Positions 7,089 through 12,746 of a DNA stretch of 20,050 nucleotides are shown here, piece by piece; position 1 is the first letter of the stretch; the number at the start of each line of letters is the position of its first letter. The position numbers and the translations under genes were made by a program. This DNA is from a virus. Location: IMG/VR virus record IMGVR_UViG_3300037549_000322, positions 1 to 20,050 of that record. One strand, 5' to 3'. Under the pieces are notes generated by a model. It made no database searches. It was given only the letters and a program-made list of their open reading frames with translations, and was not told where the DNA came from.

Positions 7089-7291
7089 GCCGCCTTCTTT
7101 CGTCGCTGCTGGTGCTTCCGGTTGCGCAGTTCTGCATCGAGGGCGCGAGCTACTCTCTTGCTAACCCGCATACCATGCGCGACGAGGCGTACATGCTCGT
7201 GGGAGAGATTCAGCCGCCGGGCCACGACGGCGATAACGCCCCTGACATTTCTTGCCAAGCGAAAGGCGTTGCCGAACAAGGTAGAATTCAT
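7085..7291 (-). CDS. Ner/Cro-like early regulator
   Basis: A 68-residue basic protein, the first gene of the early operon and divergent from the repressor. Residues about 15-45 (VRGVIAVVARRLNLSHEHV, then RLVAHG) form a helix-turn-helix, and the C-terminus is highly basic (RNRKHQQRRKKAA). In Mu, Ner shuts down the repressor promoter and limits early transcription. Size, place and fold agree with that role, although sequence homology to Mu Ner is not claimed. I chose ATG 7291-7289; the in-frame ATG at 7336 lies upstream of where the predicted early promoter would start its transcript. The stop overlaps the next gene by four bases. Confidence 0.8.
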   Translation of the reverse strand: MNSTLFGNAFRLARNVRGVIAVVARRLNLSHEHVRLVAHGMRVSKRVARALDAELRNRKHQQRRKKAA

Positions 7292-7314
7292 GGTGGAAAT
7301 CAACTCTCTGGAAC

Positions 7315-7345
7315 TGTAACGCCAAGTTACTATCATCGCGTTACA
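7315..7345. promoter_or_regulatory. Candidate operator: 31-bp dyad between repressor and Ner-like gene
   Basis: TGTAACG (7315-7321) and its exact reverse complement CGTTACA (7339-7345) flank a centre at 7330. A further half-site GTTAC at 7326-7330 forms a tighter GTAAC-N5-GTTAC dyad with the left arm. The repeats overlap the predicted -10 and spacer of the early promoter, so a protein bound here would block early transcription and could also affect the repressor promoter. The binding protein could be the repressor, the Ner-like protein, or both. Confidence 0.6.
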
Positions 7346-7352
7346 TTGTCAA
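7324..7352 (-). promoter_or_regulatory. Predicted early promoter
   Basis: On the minus strand a perfect TTGACA (7352-7347) is followed after 17 bases by TAACTT (7329-7324), a moderate -10. Transcription would begin near 7317, about 26 bases before the Ner-like ATG at 7291. No other good sigma-70-like promoter was seen in the 80-bp gap for this strand. I found no equally clear promoter for the repressor in the other direction. Confidence 0.55.
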
Positions 7353-7372
7353 GAGTTATTTCGGGGAAGGCC

Positions 7373-8140
7373 GTGTCCGAAGAAAAGAAAGGAATACAGG
7401 GTTCAATTGAGGCATTGAAGACCCACCTGAAGATTTCTTCGGGACGGCGGCTTGCGACCCTATTAAGCGTTTCCCCTATGTCTGTCCATCGCTGGGAGAT
7501 GGGGATCGATCCGGACGAACGAGGTCTAATTCAACTGGCGAAAGTTTCCCCTGAAAATTTACGCTGGACTTTCCTCGAAAAAGCAGGTCTGAGCAGATCA
7601 GATATTCTTCAATTTCTGCCGGAGAATGCCCTCATAAGTGCAAGCAGGCCGCCTCCAAAAATTGAAGTGATTTCGCCATCTGGAGCGAGAGGAGAGGGCC
7701 TTCGGCTGAAAAAGAAGACAGACTATATTGCGCTGCCCCTGCTGCGAGACTCGGCGGCCGCTGGTGAACCGCGCATGATCGATGACCGGCAAGTTGAGGA
7801 CATGATTATTGTTCGAAGCGCTCTCTGCCCGAATCCGCAGGAGACTGTCTGCGTGAAAGTTTCAGGCGACTCAATGAGCCCGGTTCTTCTCGATGGATAT
7901 GTTGTCGCAATAGATACCTCCATCACGGATCGCAAGGCACTTTATAAACAAATGGTTGCCGCCACCGACCCCAGCGGAGGATGTACGATCAAATGGCTTC
8001 GAAAATCCGGGAAGGATGAGCTACTTGTTCCCCAGCACACGGCGCCTCATTACGATCCAATTGTCATCACCAACAGTGCAGAGTGGCGTATTATTGGCAA
8101 AATTCTCTGGTGGATCGGGTTTCCACGGCCTGCTGGATAG
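7373..8140 (+). CDS. LexA-like self-cleaving phage repressor (HTH + S24 peptidase)
   Basis: A 255-residue product from GTG 7373, with GGGGAAGG directly upstream; the open frame extends further but would run through the operator region. Residues about 10-60 are a helix-turn-helix domain (SGRRLATLLSVSPMSVHRW). Residues about 118-250 are the S24 peptidase fold. The expected Ala-Gly cleavage site is at 130-131 (SAAAGEP), the catalytic serine is S167 in KVSGDSMSP and the lysine is K207 in CTIKWL; their spacing is close to that of LexA. It should bind the adjacent dyad, hold the prophage silent and be inactivated by RecA-stimulated self-cleavage after DNA damage. Mu's own c repressor lacks this domain and is handled by ClpXP. 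The secreted-protein gene begins 14 bases after the stop, implying a shared transcript. Confidence 0.9.
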   Translation: MSEEKKGIQGSIEALKTHLKISSGRRLATLLSVSPMSVHRWEMGIDPDERGLIQLAKVSPENLRWTFLEKAGLSRSDILQFLPENALISASRPPPKIEVISPSGARGEGLRLKKKTDYIALPLLRDSAAAGEPRMIDDRQVEDMIIVRSALCPNPQETVCVKVSGDSMSPVLLDGYVVAIDTSITDRKALYKQMVAATDPSGGCTIKWLRKSGKDELLVPQHTAPHYDPIVITNSAEWRIIGKILWWIGFPRPAG

Positions 8141-8154
8141 AAAGTGAGCAAGGC

Positions 8155-9195
8155 ATGAAGAAGATTGGAATTTTTCTAACGATAATGGCTGCGCTTTGCT
8201 GCTCCAGCGCTTCTGCCAATAAAGCTCCCAGAGAAACGGTGACTGTAGTTGCTCGGGAGTCCTCGACGACGCTTCATGACTGGTATATGAACGGACGGAT
8301 GTCTGTCTCCTGCTATGGCAACTCTTGCTCCGGCGTCTTCTCTGCCCCAGCATCGGGAACGCAGGAGATCGAAGGCTCTGCGCTCCAATTGAAACGCTCC
8401 GATTCGAGCATCGTCATTGTGCAGTGCATTACGAAGGTCAACATCTTCTCGTCCGTGATGATGGCGACAGATGCGGTTCTCGCCAACGATTCCCATGCGC
8501 CTACTGTTTATAGAGATTGCAGAAGCCCCGAGGCAAACTCCATCGTGGAGGCAGAGTTCCGCCGCGACACGGTCAAACTTTTCTGGCGGGGCACAAGCGA
8601 AACATATTCAATCCGCGGATTCCTACATCCATCAAACTCACAATCCACTTTACCGCGCCCAATAGTTCAACCAACAGCCGACTATCGGCCTGCAGCTTCA
8701 TATGCCACAGTTCAGCCACCATCTGACCAGCCAGCCATTGAAGCTGCACAACTAAACGCCTACAAATCACCGTTCGATGGTTTCAGCATCTTCTTTCCAA
8801 CCGAGCCACGTCTGACGAAAAACGCTAGTGTCACAGAGACCGGCTCAATCGAAATCCACTCTTATTATGCTCAGGATGCGCAGGCGTGGCTTTACGTTAC
8901 GGCAAACGATTATCACAGCGCAGCTTCAGATTGGGATCAAGACACCGTTTTGCAACGCGCAAAAAGTGAATATTTAGCCTCAAGAGGGAGGCTCCTTCGC
9001 GAGCGAAAAATCAGTTTGGGCATCTATCGAGGCTTGGAGTTTGAGTCCGAAAACGATATGGGACAGCGCTTCAGCGTCCGAATTTATCTGGTGGGCACAA
9101 CGCTCTATCAAACTTGGGTCACTGCTCCAGCCAGACTGCCGTATGAAGGGACTGTTCGCTTCCTCGATTCGTTTCAGTTGATTCCGCGTAATTGA
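8155..9195 (+). CDS. Secreted two-domain protein, probable lysogenic-conversion (moron) gene
   Basis: A 346-residue protein from ATG 8155. A classic signal peptide (MKKIGIFLTIMAALCCSSAS, cleavage probably after residue 21) shows export; there is no good lipobox. The mature part has an N-terminal domain (about 28-158) with four cysteines at 53, 58, 91 and 122, a proline-rich linker (160-205), and a C-terminal domain (206-344) beginning SPFDGFSIFFPTEPRL and ending VRFLDSFQLI. The latter resembles secreted PsbP/DUF1795-like domains that I associate with Acidobacteriota; this is from memory. It sits 14 bases after the repressor on the same strand, so it should be made in lysogens. Its G+C is visibly lower than the head genes (27/60 in 9001-9060 against 41/60 in 14881-14940). 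It has no phage role that I recognise. Confidence 0.78.
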   Translation: MKKIGIFLTIMAALCCSSASANKAPRETVTVVARESSTTLHDWYMNGRMSVSCYGNSCSGVFSAPASGTQEIEGSALQLKRSDSSIVIVQCITKVNIFSSVMMATDAVLANDSHAPTVYRDCRSPEANSIVEAEFRRDTVKLFWRGTSETYSIRGFLHPSNSQSTLPRPIVQPTADYRPAASYATVQPPSDQPAIEAAQLNAYKSPFDGFSIFFPTEPRLTKNASVTETGSIEIHSYYAQDAQAWLYVTANDYHSAASDWDQDTVLQRAKSEYLASRGRLLRERKISLGIYRGLEFESENDMGQRFSVRIYLVGTTLYQTWVTAPARLPYEGTVRFLDSFQLIPRN

Positions 9196-9295
9196 GAAAC
9201 GATAGAAAACAACAAAAAGCAGCCTAGAAGATCAAAAATATCTGTTTTATACTTTCGCCTTGTGTTCGCCTTTGTTTCGAGTTACGCTCAAAGGC
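9196..9295 (+). promoter_or_regulatory. AT-rich gap with a possible promoter for the methyltransferase
   Basis: This 100-base gap is A/T-rich. TATACT at 9248-9253 is a fair -10, but no good -35 stands 16-18 bases upstream. A GATC at 9230-9233 lies where the -35 would be. No hairpin resembling a terminator is visible after the upstream gene. Confidence 0.35.
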
Positions 9296-10084
9296 ATGAA
9301 CTCCCCATTTGCTTGGCCTGGTGGAAAGCGGGCGCTCCAGAAGACGCTGCTCAGCCTGATTCCTGAGCACCGGATTTATGCAGAGGTCTTTGCCGGTTCG
9401 GCGAAACTGCTCTTCGCCAAAGAGCCGGCCAATCTAGAGGTGATGAACGATCTCAACGGGGAAGTCATCAACTTTTTCCGCGTGGTGAAGCACCGGCCTG
9501 CGGAGCTGGCCGAGCTGCTGCAGCTCGACTGCATTCACGCAGGAAGATTCCGCGAACTGCGCGCCAAGACAGATCAGGAACTTGAAATCGATCGCGCGCT
9601 ACGCTTTGCTTACCTGGTCTGGTATTCCTTTGGGGCAAAGGGTGAACATTTCGCGCGGGGGTCTGCTCACATTCTGAGGCCGAAGCGGCCGTTGAATCGG
9701 GTGCGCGATCTGCTGATGGCGACGGCAGAACGGTTGGCGTCCGTTCTCATTGAGCAGCAGGACTTCGCAGAGATCCTGCTGCGTTACGATTCGCCGGAGA
9801 CATTCTTTTATCTCGACCCTCCTTATGTAAACTTCCAGCCGAACGGCCGATACGCGCCATTGGAGAAAAAGCGCAGGGCAGAAATGTTTGAGCAGCTCGC
9901 CACGCTCAAGGGAAAATTTCTGATGAGCTTTGATGACTGCGCCGAGATTCGCCGACTGGCAAAAATCCATGGATTCAAAAAACGACGCGTGGGAGTGGTG
10001 TATACAATATGCGGAGCGGCCGAGCGCAAATCTTCTCCTGAGTTGCTGATTGCCAATTATCCAATTGGCCACGCCGCGCCCTGA
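9296..10084 (+). CDS. dam: D12-class N6-adenine DNA methyltransferase (Dam-like)
   Basis: A 262-residue enzyme expected to transfer methyl from S-adenosylmethionine to adenine N6 in DNA. The N-terminal FAWPGGKR (5-12) and FAGSAKL (33-39) form the SAM-binding region typical of the D12 class. ND at 51-52 follows, and the catalytic DPPY is at 174-177 in FFYLDPPYVNF. ATG 9296 is chosen over an in-frame TTG at 9260 because the protein then begins at the conserved motif, with AAAGG just upstream. No restriction enzyme gene is adjacent, so it is an orphan enzyme, likely shielding phage DNA from host restriction or affecting phage regulation. GATC specificity is common in this class but cannot be read from the sequence. 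Mu uses a different modification, Mom. Confidence 0.9.
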   Translation: MNSPFAWPGGKRALQKTLLSLIPEHRIYAEVFAGSAKLLFAKEPANLEVMNDLNGEVINFFRVVKHRPAELAELLQLDCIHAGRFRELRAKTDQELEIDRALRFAYLVWYSFGAKGEHFARGSAHILRPKRPLNRVRDLLMATAERLASVLIEQQDFAEILLRYDSPETFFYLDPPYVNFQPNGRYAPLEKKRRAEMFEQLATLKGKFLMSFDDCAEIRRLAKIHGFKKRRVGVVYTICGAAERKSSPELLIANYPIGHAAP

Positions 10085-10099
10085 AAATTCTTATTCGTT

Positions 10100-10152
10100 C
10101 TATCGCCAACGCCGCGCATCATTCCATCTATCGCAGATAACTCAGCTATCGC
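10100..10152 (+). repeat. Three CTATCGC direct repeats, one containing a TATC-GCA-GATA dyad
   Basis: CTATCGC occurs at 10100-10106, 10128-10134 and 10146-10152. The first and third continue similarly (CAACGCCGCGC and AGTTGCCGCAC). The middle copy forms TATCGCAGATA (10129-10139), a perfect short inverted repeat that recurs in the gap at 18981-18991. The cluster lies between the methyltransferase and the lysis genes, where a late-gene control site would be expected. Confidence 0.5.
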
Positions 10153-10164
10153 AGTTGCCGCACC

Positions 10165-10181
10165 GCGCAGCAGAGCTGCGC
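10165..10181 (+). other. Small perfect hairpin after the methyltransferase
   Basis: GCGCAGC (10165-10171), loop AGA, GCTGCGC (10175-10181). The following bases (CCTATTCTGCCTT) are only weakly T-rich, so it could be a poor intrinsic terminator for the methyltransferase transcript or a structural element; I do not call it a terminator. Confidence 0.4.
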
Positions 10182-10269
10182 CCTATTCTGCCTTCATACC
10201 TGAACGGTAACGACTCACCAACTTCCCGAAAGGAGACAGGTGGAGTCGCCAGAGCAGACGGAAATCCGT

Positions 10270-10305
10270 GGGATTGGAGGCAGTGCGGTAACACGCTCCA
10301 ATCCC
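10270..10305 (+). other. 10-bp perfect inverted repeat upstream of the endolysin
   Basis: GGGATTGGAG (10270-10279) pairs with CTCCAATCCC (10296-10305) across a 16-base loop that contains a GGTAAC. It ends 39 bases before the endolysin ATG. No T-run follows. If translation began at GTG 10240, this hairpin would lie inside the coding sequence and could influence the choice between the two starts. Confidence 0.55.
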
Positions 10306-10344
10306 CGGACTCCGGAGAACAGGGAACAGGGACGAGGGGCCATC

Positions 10345-10788
10345 ATGGAATTCAGCCAGGCGGGGATGGCGTTGTTGAAGCGGAGTGAAGGTTTCCGCAG
10401 TCACGTTTACAAAGACGCGGTTGGATTTCCGACGATTGGCTATGGCCACAGGCTTCTGCGCCCGGACAGCTTCCCAAACGGCATTGACGAGGCTGAGGCC
10501 GAGACGTTGCTTGACTTCGATCTGCGCACAGCCGAGCAAGCCGTTGCGCGCCTGGTGACGGTTCCGCTGACCCAGGGCCAGTTCGATGCGCTGGTGGACT
10601 TCACCTTCAACCTGGGCGCGCAGCGGTTGTCCAACTCAACGCTTCTCAAGTGCCTCAATGCCAGCCGCTACGACGATGCGGTAGAGCAGCTGCTGCGCTG
10701 GGATCACGCCGGCGCGGAAGAGCTTGCCGCTTTGAAGACACGCCGCGCGGCTGAAGCTGAGTTGTGGCATGGAAAGGAGGTCCAGTGA
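10345..10788 (+). CDS. GH24 endolysin (T4-type lysozyme)
   Basis: A 147-residue muramidase that cuts the glycan backbone of peptidoglycan for host lysis. The full catalytic signature is present with canonical spacing: E15 (KRSEGF), D24 (YKDAVG) and T30 (FPTIGYGH). The usual LTQGQFDALVDFTFNLG and a short helical C-terminus follow. I choose ATG 10345, with GAGGGG upstream, since the protein then starts in the usual place. A GTG at 10240 behind AAAGGAG is in frame and would add 35 residues with no signal or membrane character. As it has no signal-anchor, release should depend on a holin, and a two-helix candidate lies two genes downstream. The stop overlaps the next GTG start by three bases. Confidence 0.92.
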   Translation: MEFSQAGMALLKRSEGFRSHVYKDAVGFPTIGYGHRLLRPDSFPNGIDEAEAETLLDFDLRTAEQAVARLVTVPLTQGQFDALVDFTFNLGAQRLSNSTLLKCLNASRYDDAVEQLLRWDHAGAEELAALKTRRAAEAELWHGKEVQ

Positions 10789-11444
10789 GCACACCAGTCG
10801 TTCCCGCCACTCTCGTTACGCCCTCGCCGTGGCCGCGTCGCATTGGTATTGCGTTGTTAGTTGCCCTGATTGCCCTGGGCGGCTATGAATGGCTCGCGGA
10901 GCGCGAATCCCGGATCAAAGCTGAGGCGCAGACAGCCGCGCAGCAGAAGAGCATTGATGCAGCGAAGAACGACGCGGCGCAGACGGCTGCGCAACTCAAG
11001 CAAACGCTGGCGGCGCTTGAACAGCAGAAGGCCAAGCCGGCCACAGCGCAGCAAATCATTTTGGATACCTCGAAGCTAATTCCTTCATTGCCGCAGCCGA
11101 TCACGATTCAGACAGCGCCAGCACCGGCGGTGGGAAATGGACCCGCGCAGCTGGGAGAGGCGGACTCGGCAAAGATTCCGCAACAACAACAAATTGTAGT
11201 TCCGGCAGTCGATTTTCAGGCAATTCAGAACGCCGAGATCGGCTGCCAGGAGAATTCGGCCAAGCTCTCCGCCTGTGCATTGACCAGCGCGGACCTGCAG
11301 GCCGAGCTGAAGGCTACCGAGGCGCAGCGCGATACCTGGGAGAAGACGGCCAAGGGAGGCACCTGGCTGCATAAAACATTGACGGCCGCGAAGTGGATCG
11401 TGATTGGCGCGGGCGCGGGATACGTGGCGGGGCACAAATGGTAG
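10785..11444 (+). CDS. Membrane-anchored coiled-coil protein of the lysis cassette, spanin-like
   Basis: A 219-residue product with GTG start 10785, overlapping the endolysin stop as GTGA behind a strong AAGGAGG. Residues 20-38 (IGIALLVALIALGGYEWLA) are an N-terminal membrane helix, followed by an alanine/glutamine-rich coiled coil (40-85), a proline-rich middle, two cysteines (C154, C164), a second coiled coil (168-190) and a weakly hydrophobic C-terminus (AAKWIVIGAGAGYVAGHKW). An N-terminal anchor plus coiled coil next to the endolysin is the layout of an inner-membrane spanin (Rz), but it is longer than Rz, and I saw no separate or embedded outer-membrane partner. Spanin function is therefore a working guess. 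Confidence 0.65.
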   Translation: MSTPVVPATLVTPSPWPRRIGIALLVALIALGGYEWLAERESRIKAEAQTAAQQKSIDAAKNDAAQTAAQLKQTLAALEQQKAKPATAQQIILDTSKLIPSLPQPITIQTAPAPAVGNGPAQLGEADSAKIPQQQQIVVPAVDFQAIQNAEIGCQENSAKLSACALTSADLQAELKATEAQRDTWEKTAKGGTWLHKTLTAAKWIVIGAGAGYVAGHKW

Positions 11445-11755
11445 TCGTCGACAAAGCCTTGGCTTTCGTTCGCTCCTGGCTGAGCGAGCCGGATGGCACG
11501 ATCAGCAATGCCCGGATCTGCGTTGTGATTGTGATCTGCTTTGCGACAGGGTGGATGACAGCGCTGTTATCGAAGGTCCACGGCGCGGTGACGGTTCCGG
11601 AGTTGACGGCGTTCGTTGGGCAGTTGGGTATGTACGTCAGTGGCATTTGCGCAGCTCTTTACGGCGTGAATAAGTTCGCAGATGCATATAAGAATCGGGC
11701 GGATCGAGAAGGTCCGCCCCCACAACAGGCGGGAGATCCTCCCGCGCAGCAGTGA
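11438..11755 (+). CDS. Two-helix membrane protein, probable holin
   Basis: A 105-residue product from ATG 11438, overlapping the previous gene by seven bases. It has two membrane helices, at about 25-45 (ARICVVIVICFATGWMTALL) and 57-78 (LTAFVGQLGMYVSGICAALY), then a charged, proline-rich cytoplasmic-type tail (NKFADAYKNRADREG). Small size, two helices and a place beside the endolysin fit a class II holin that opens the inner membrane at the lysis time. There is no holin signature I can name, so the role rests on topology and context. Confidence 0.68.
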   Translation: MVVVDKALAFVRSWLSEPDGTISNARICVVIVICFATGWMTALLSKVHGAVTVPELTAFVGQLGMYVSGICAALYGVNKFADAYKNRADREGPPPQQAGDPPAQQ

Positions 11756-11767
11756 GAGAGGGAAAAC

Positions 11768-12034
11768 ATGATTTTCTTTTGGTTTGTTGTCGTGTTCGTA
11801 ACCGGCGTGATTCTGGGCGTAGTCTTCAACGGCAAGATCGGCGCCGCAGTGAAGAGTCTGGAGACCACCCTTATATTCAGGCTGGCTGCAATCGAAGCGG
11901 CTATCAAAGAGCTATTTGCCTCGGCTGAGCTAACGGCCGGCGCCGCGATCAAGAGCGATGAGAAATACGTCGAGGAGATTGCGGCCAAAGTGATGGCCAA
12001 ATTGAAAGCGGACGTACAACAGGGCAAGGTTTAA
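11768..12034 (+). CDS. Small membrane-anchored helical protein of the lysis region
   Basis: An 88-residue product starting at ATG 11768 behind GAGAGAGGGAAAAC. The first 20 residues (MIFFWFVVVFVTGVILGVVF) form a membrane helix. The remainder is a soluble amphipathic helix (VKSLETTLIFRLAAIEAAIK, VEEIAAKVMAKLKADVQQGK). It could be an antiholin, a second spanin-type component or a tail-assembly helper. The family is not recognised; it lies 12 bases after the holin-like gene, so it is probably co-transcribed with it. Confidence 0.65.
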   Translation: MIFFWFVVVFVTGVILGVVFNGKIGAAVKSLETTLIFRLAAIEAAIKELFASAELTAGAAIKSDEKYVEEIAAKVMAKLKADVQQGKV

Positions 12035-12132
12035 CGAGATACACCCAAACGAGCGAACGGCCTCAGATTGCCAGTATTGCTCCATGCTGCTTCGACGGAG
12101 CGGGCGCGTACCTGAGGAACTCAACCAACCTA

Positions 12133-12164
12133 CCGCTGCCGGACTCAACCAGGTCCGGCAGCGG
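12133..12164 (+). other. 12-bp perfect GC-rich hairpin upstream of a small late gene
   Basis: CCGCTGCCGGAC (12133-12144) pairs perfectly with GTCCGGCAGCGG (12153-12164) across an eight-base loop (TCAACCAG). An ACTCAACCA direct repeat (12119-12127 and 12143-12151) overlaps it. The rest of the 12035-12181 gap holds no supported gene. No T-run follows; instead an A-rich ribosome-binding region and an ATG (12182) do, so it may be a transcript-processing or translational-control hairpin rather than a terminator. Confidence 0.65.
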
Positions 12165-12181
12165 CTGAAAAAGGCAAGCCG

Positions 12182-12451
12182 ATGGCAAACGTAACGGCCA
12201 CATTTAGCTCGATCACGCGGAAGAGATTTTTGCAGATCCGCGCCCGCATCCGCGCGCAGGCAGACAAGATAAGTTGCTCTGAGAGCGTGGGGTACGCCTC
12301 GGCGGGACATGCCTCGGGCGATTCGATGGAGATCGAGTGGCTATACACCGAAGCAGAGCAGAAGCTGATTATCACTTGCACAAAGCGGCCTCTCTGGAGA
12401 ACTGAAGGCAATGTGCAGAACAGGATTCGCGGCTTAGTGGAGGCGCTGTGA
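12182..12451 (+). CDS. Small late-region protein, 89 residues, function unknown
   Basis: Starts at ATG 12182, behind AAAAAGGCAAGCCG and a strong upstream hairpin. The product reads as a compact alpha/beta protein: a basic N-terminal helix (TRKRFLQIRARIRAQADKIS), a middle with MEIEWLYTEAEQKLIITCTK as beta-hairpin-like strands, and a C-terminal helix (GNVQNRIRGLVEAL). The strand content and the regular hydrophobic pattern support real coding. It lies between the lysis and packaging genes and couples to the next tiny gene by GTGA. I do not recognise the family. Confidence 0.62.
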   Translation: MANVTATFSSITRKRFLQIRARIRAQADKISCSESVGYASAGHASGDSMEIEWLYTEAEQKLIITCTKRPLWRTEGNVQNRIRGLVEAL

Positions 12452-12531
12452 AACAGGAGTTCTGGAACTGGGTTTGGACAGGCCTGGGATTTGGCTTGGC
12501 AGCGTTGTTGATCAGCCGCATCCCATTCTGA
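12448..12531 (+). CDS. 27-residue single-pass membrane peptide
   Basis: GTG 12448 overlaps the preceding TGA as GTGA, with GGAGG four bases upstream. The peptide is MKQEFWNWVWTG followed by LGFGLAALLISRIPF, one short aromatic-flanked membrane helix. The ribosome-binding site and coupling favour a real gene, but its size leaves doubt. Tiny membrane peptides near lysis genes can modulate holins; that is a possibility only. Confidence 0.5.
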   Translation: MKQEFWNWVWTGLGFGLAALLISRIPF

Positions 12532-12746
12532 CCTCTGACCCAATCCTTGGAGGCCCGGAAGGGGCAAAAAGGCAAAACGCGCCAGAAGGCGATACGTGGG
12601 GCTGAGGGCGAATTTAAGGCCTACCCCACATGAAATTTTCGTGAACGGGTACGACGGGGGGTCGTAGCCCCGGCGTTTACGGGTTTAAAGGCAAGTTTTT
12701 CTGGATCGGACCTCGAAAAGGGGCAGTACGGCTTTCGGAAGGGGAA
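12532..12746 (+). other. Non-coding gap before the packaging module
   Basis: This 215-base gap is G-rich, with several GGGG runs, and has no reading frame I can support. It contains a short hairpin TACGAC-GGGGG-GTCGTA (12650-12666) and repeats the AAAAAGGCAA decamer (12566-12575) also found at 12168-12177. It is the largest gap before the terminase genes and so a reasonable place for a late promoter, but I see no clear -35/-10 pair. Confidence 0.4.

Noticed and set aside
10050-10388. 112-codon frame between methyltransferase and endolysin
   Set aside because: It overlaps both neighbours in another frame, crosses the repeat cluster and hairpins, and has no good start signal.
12084-12194. 36-codon frame across the hairpin at 12133-12164, with a CxxC just upstream of its ATG
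   Set aside because: I considered a Com-like zinc peptide, but the CxxC precedes the only start codon, no ribosome-binding site is present, and the hairpin explains the sequence constraint better.
12168-12575. AAAAAGGCAA decamer repeated at 12168-12177 and 12566-12575
   Set aside because: Both copies are A-rich ribosome-binding-like sequences; ten bases of this composition are not convincing as a specific element.
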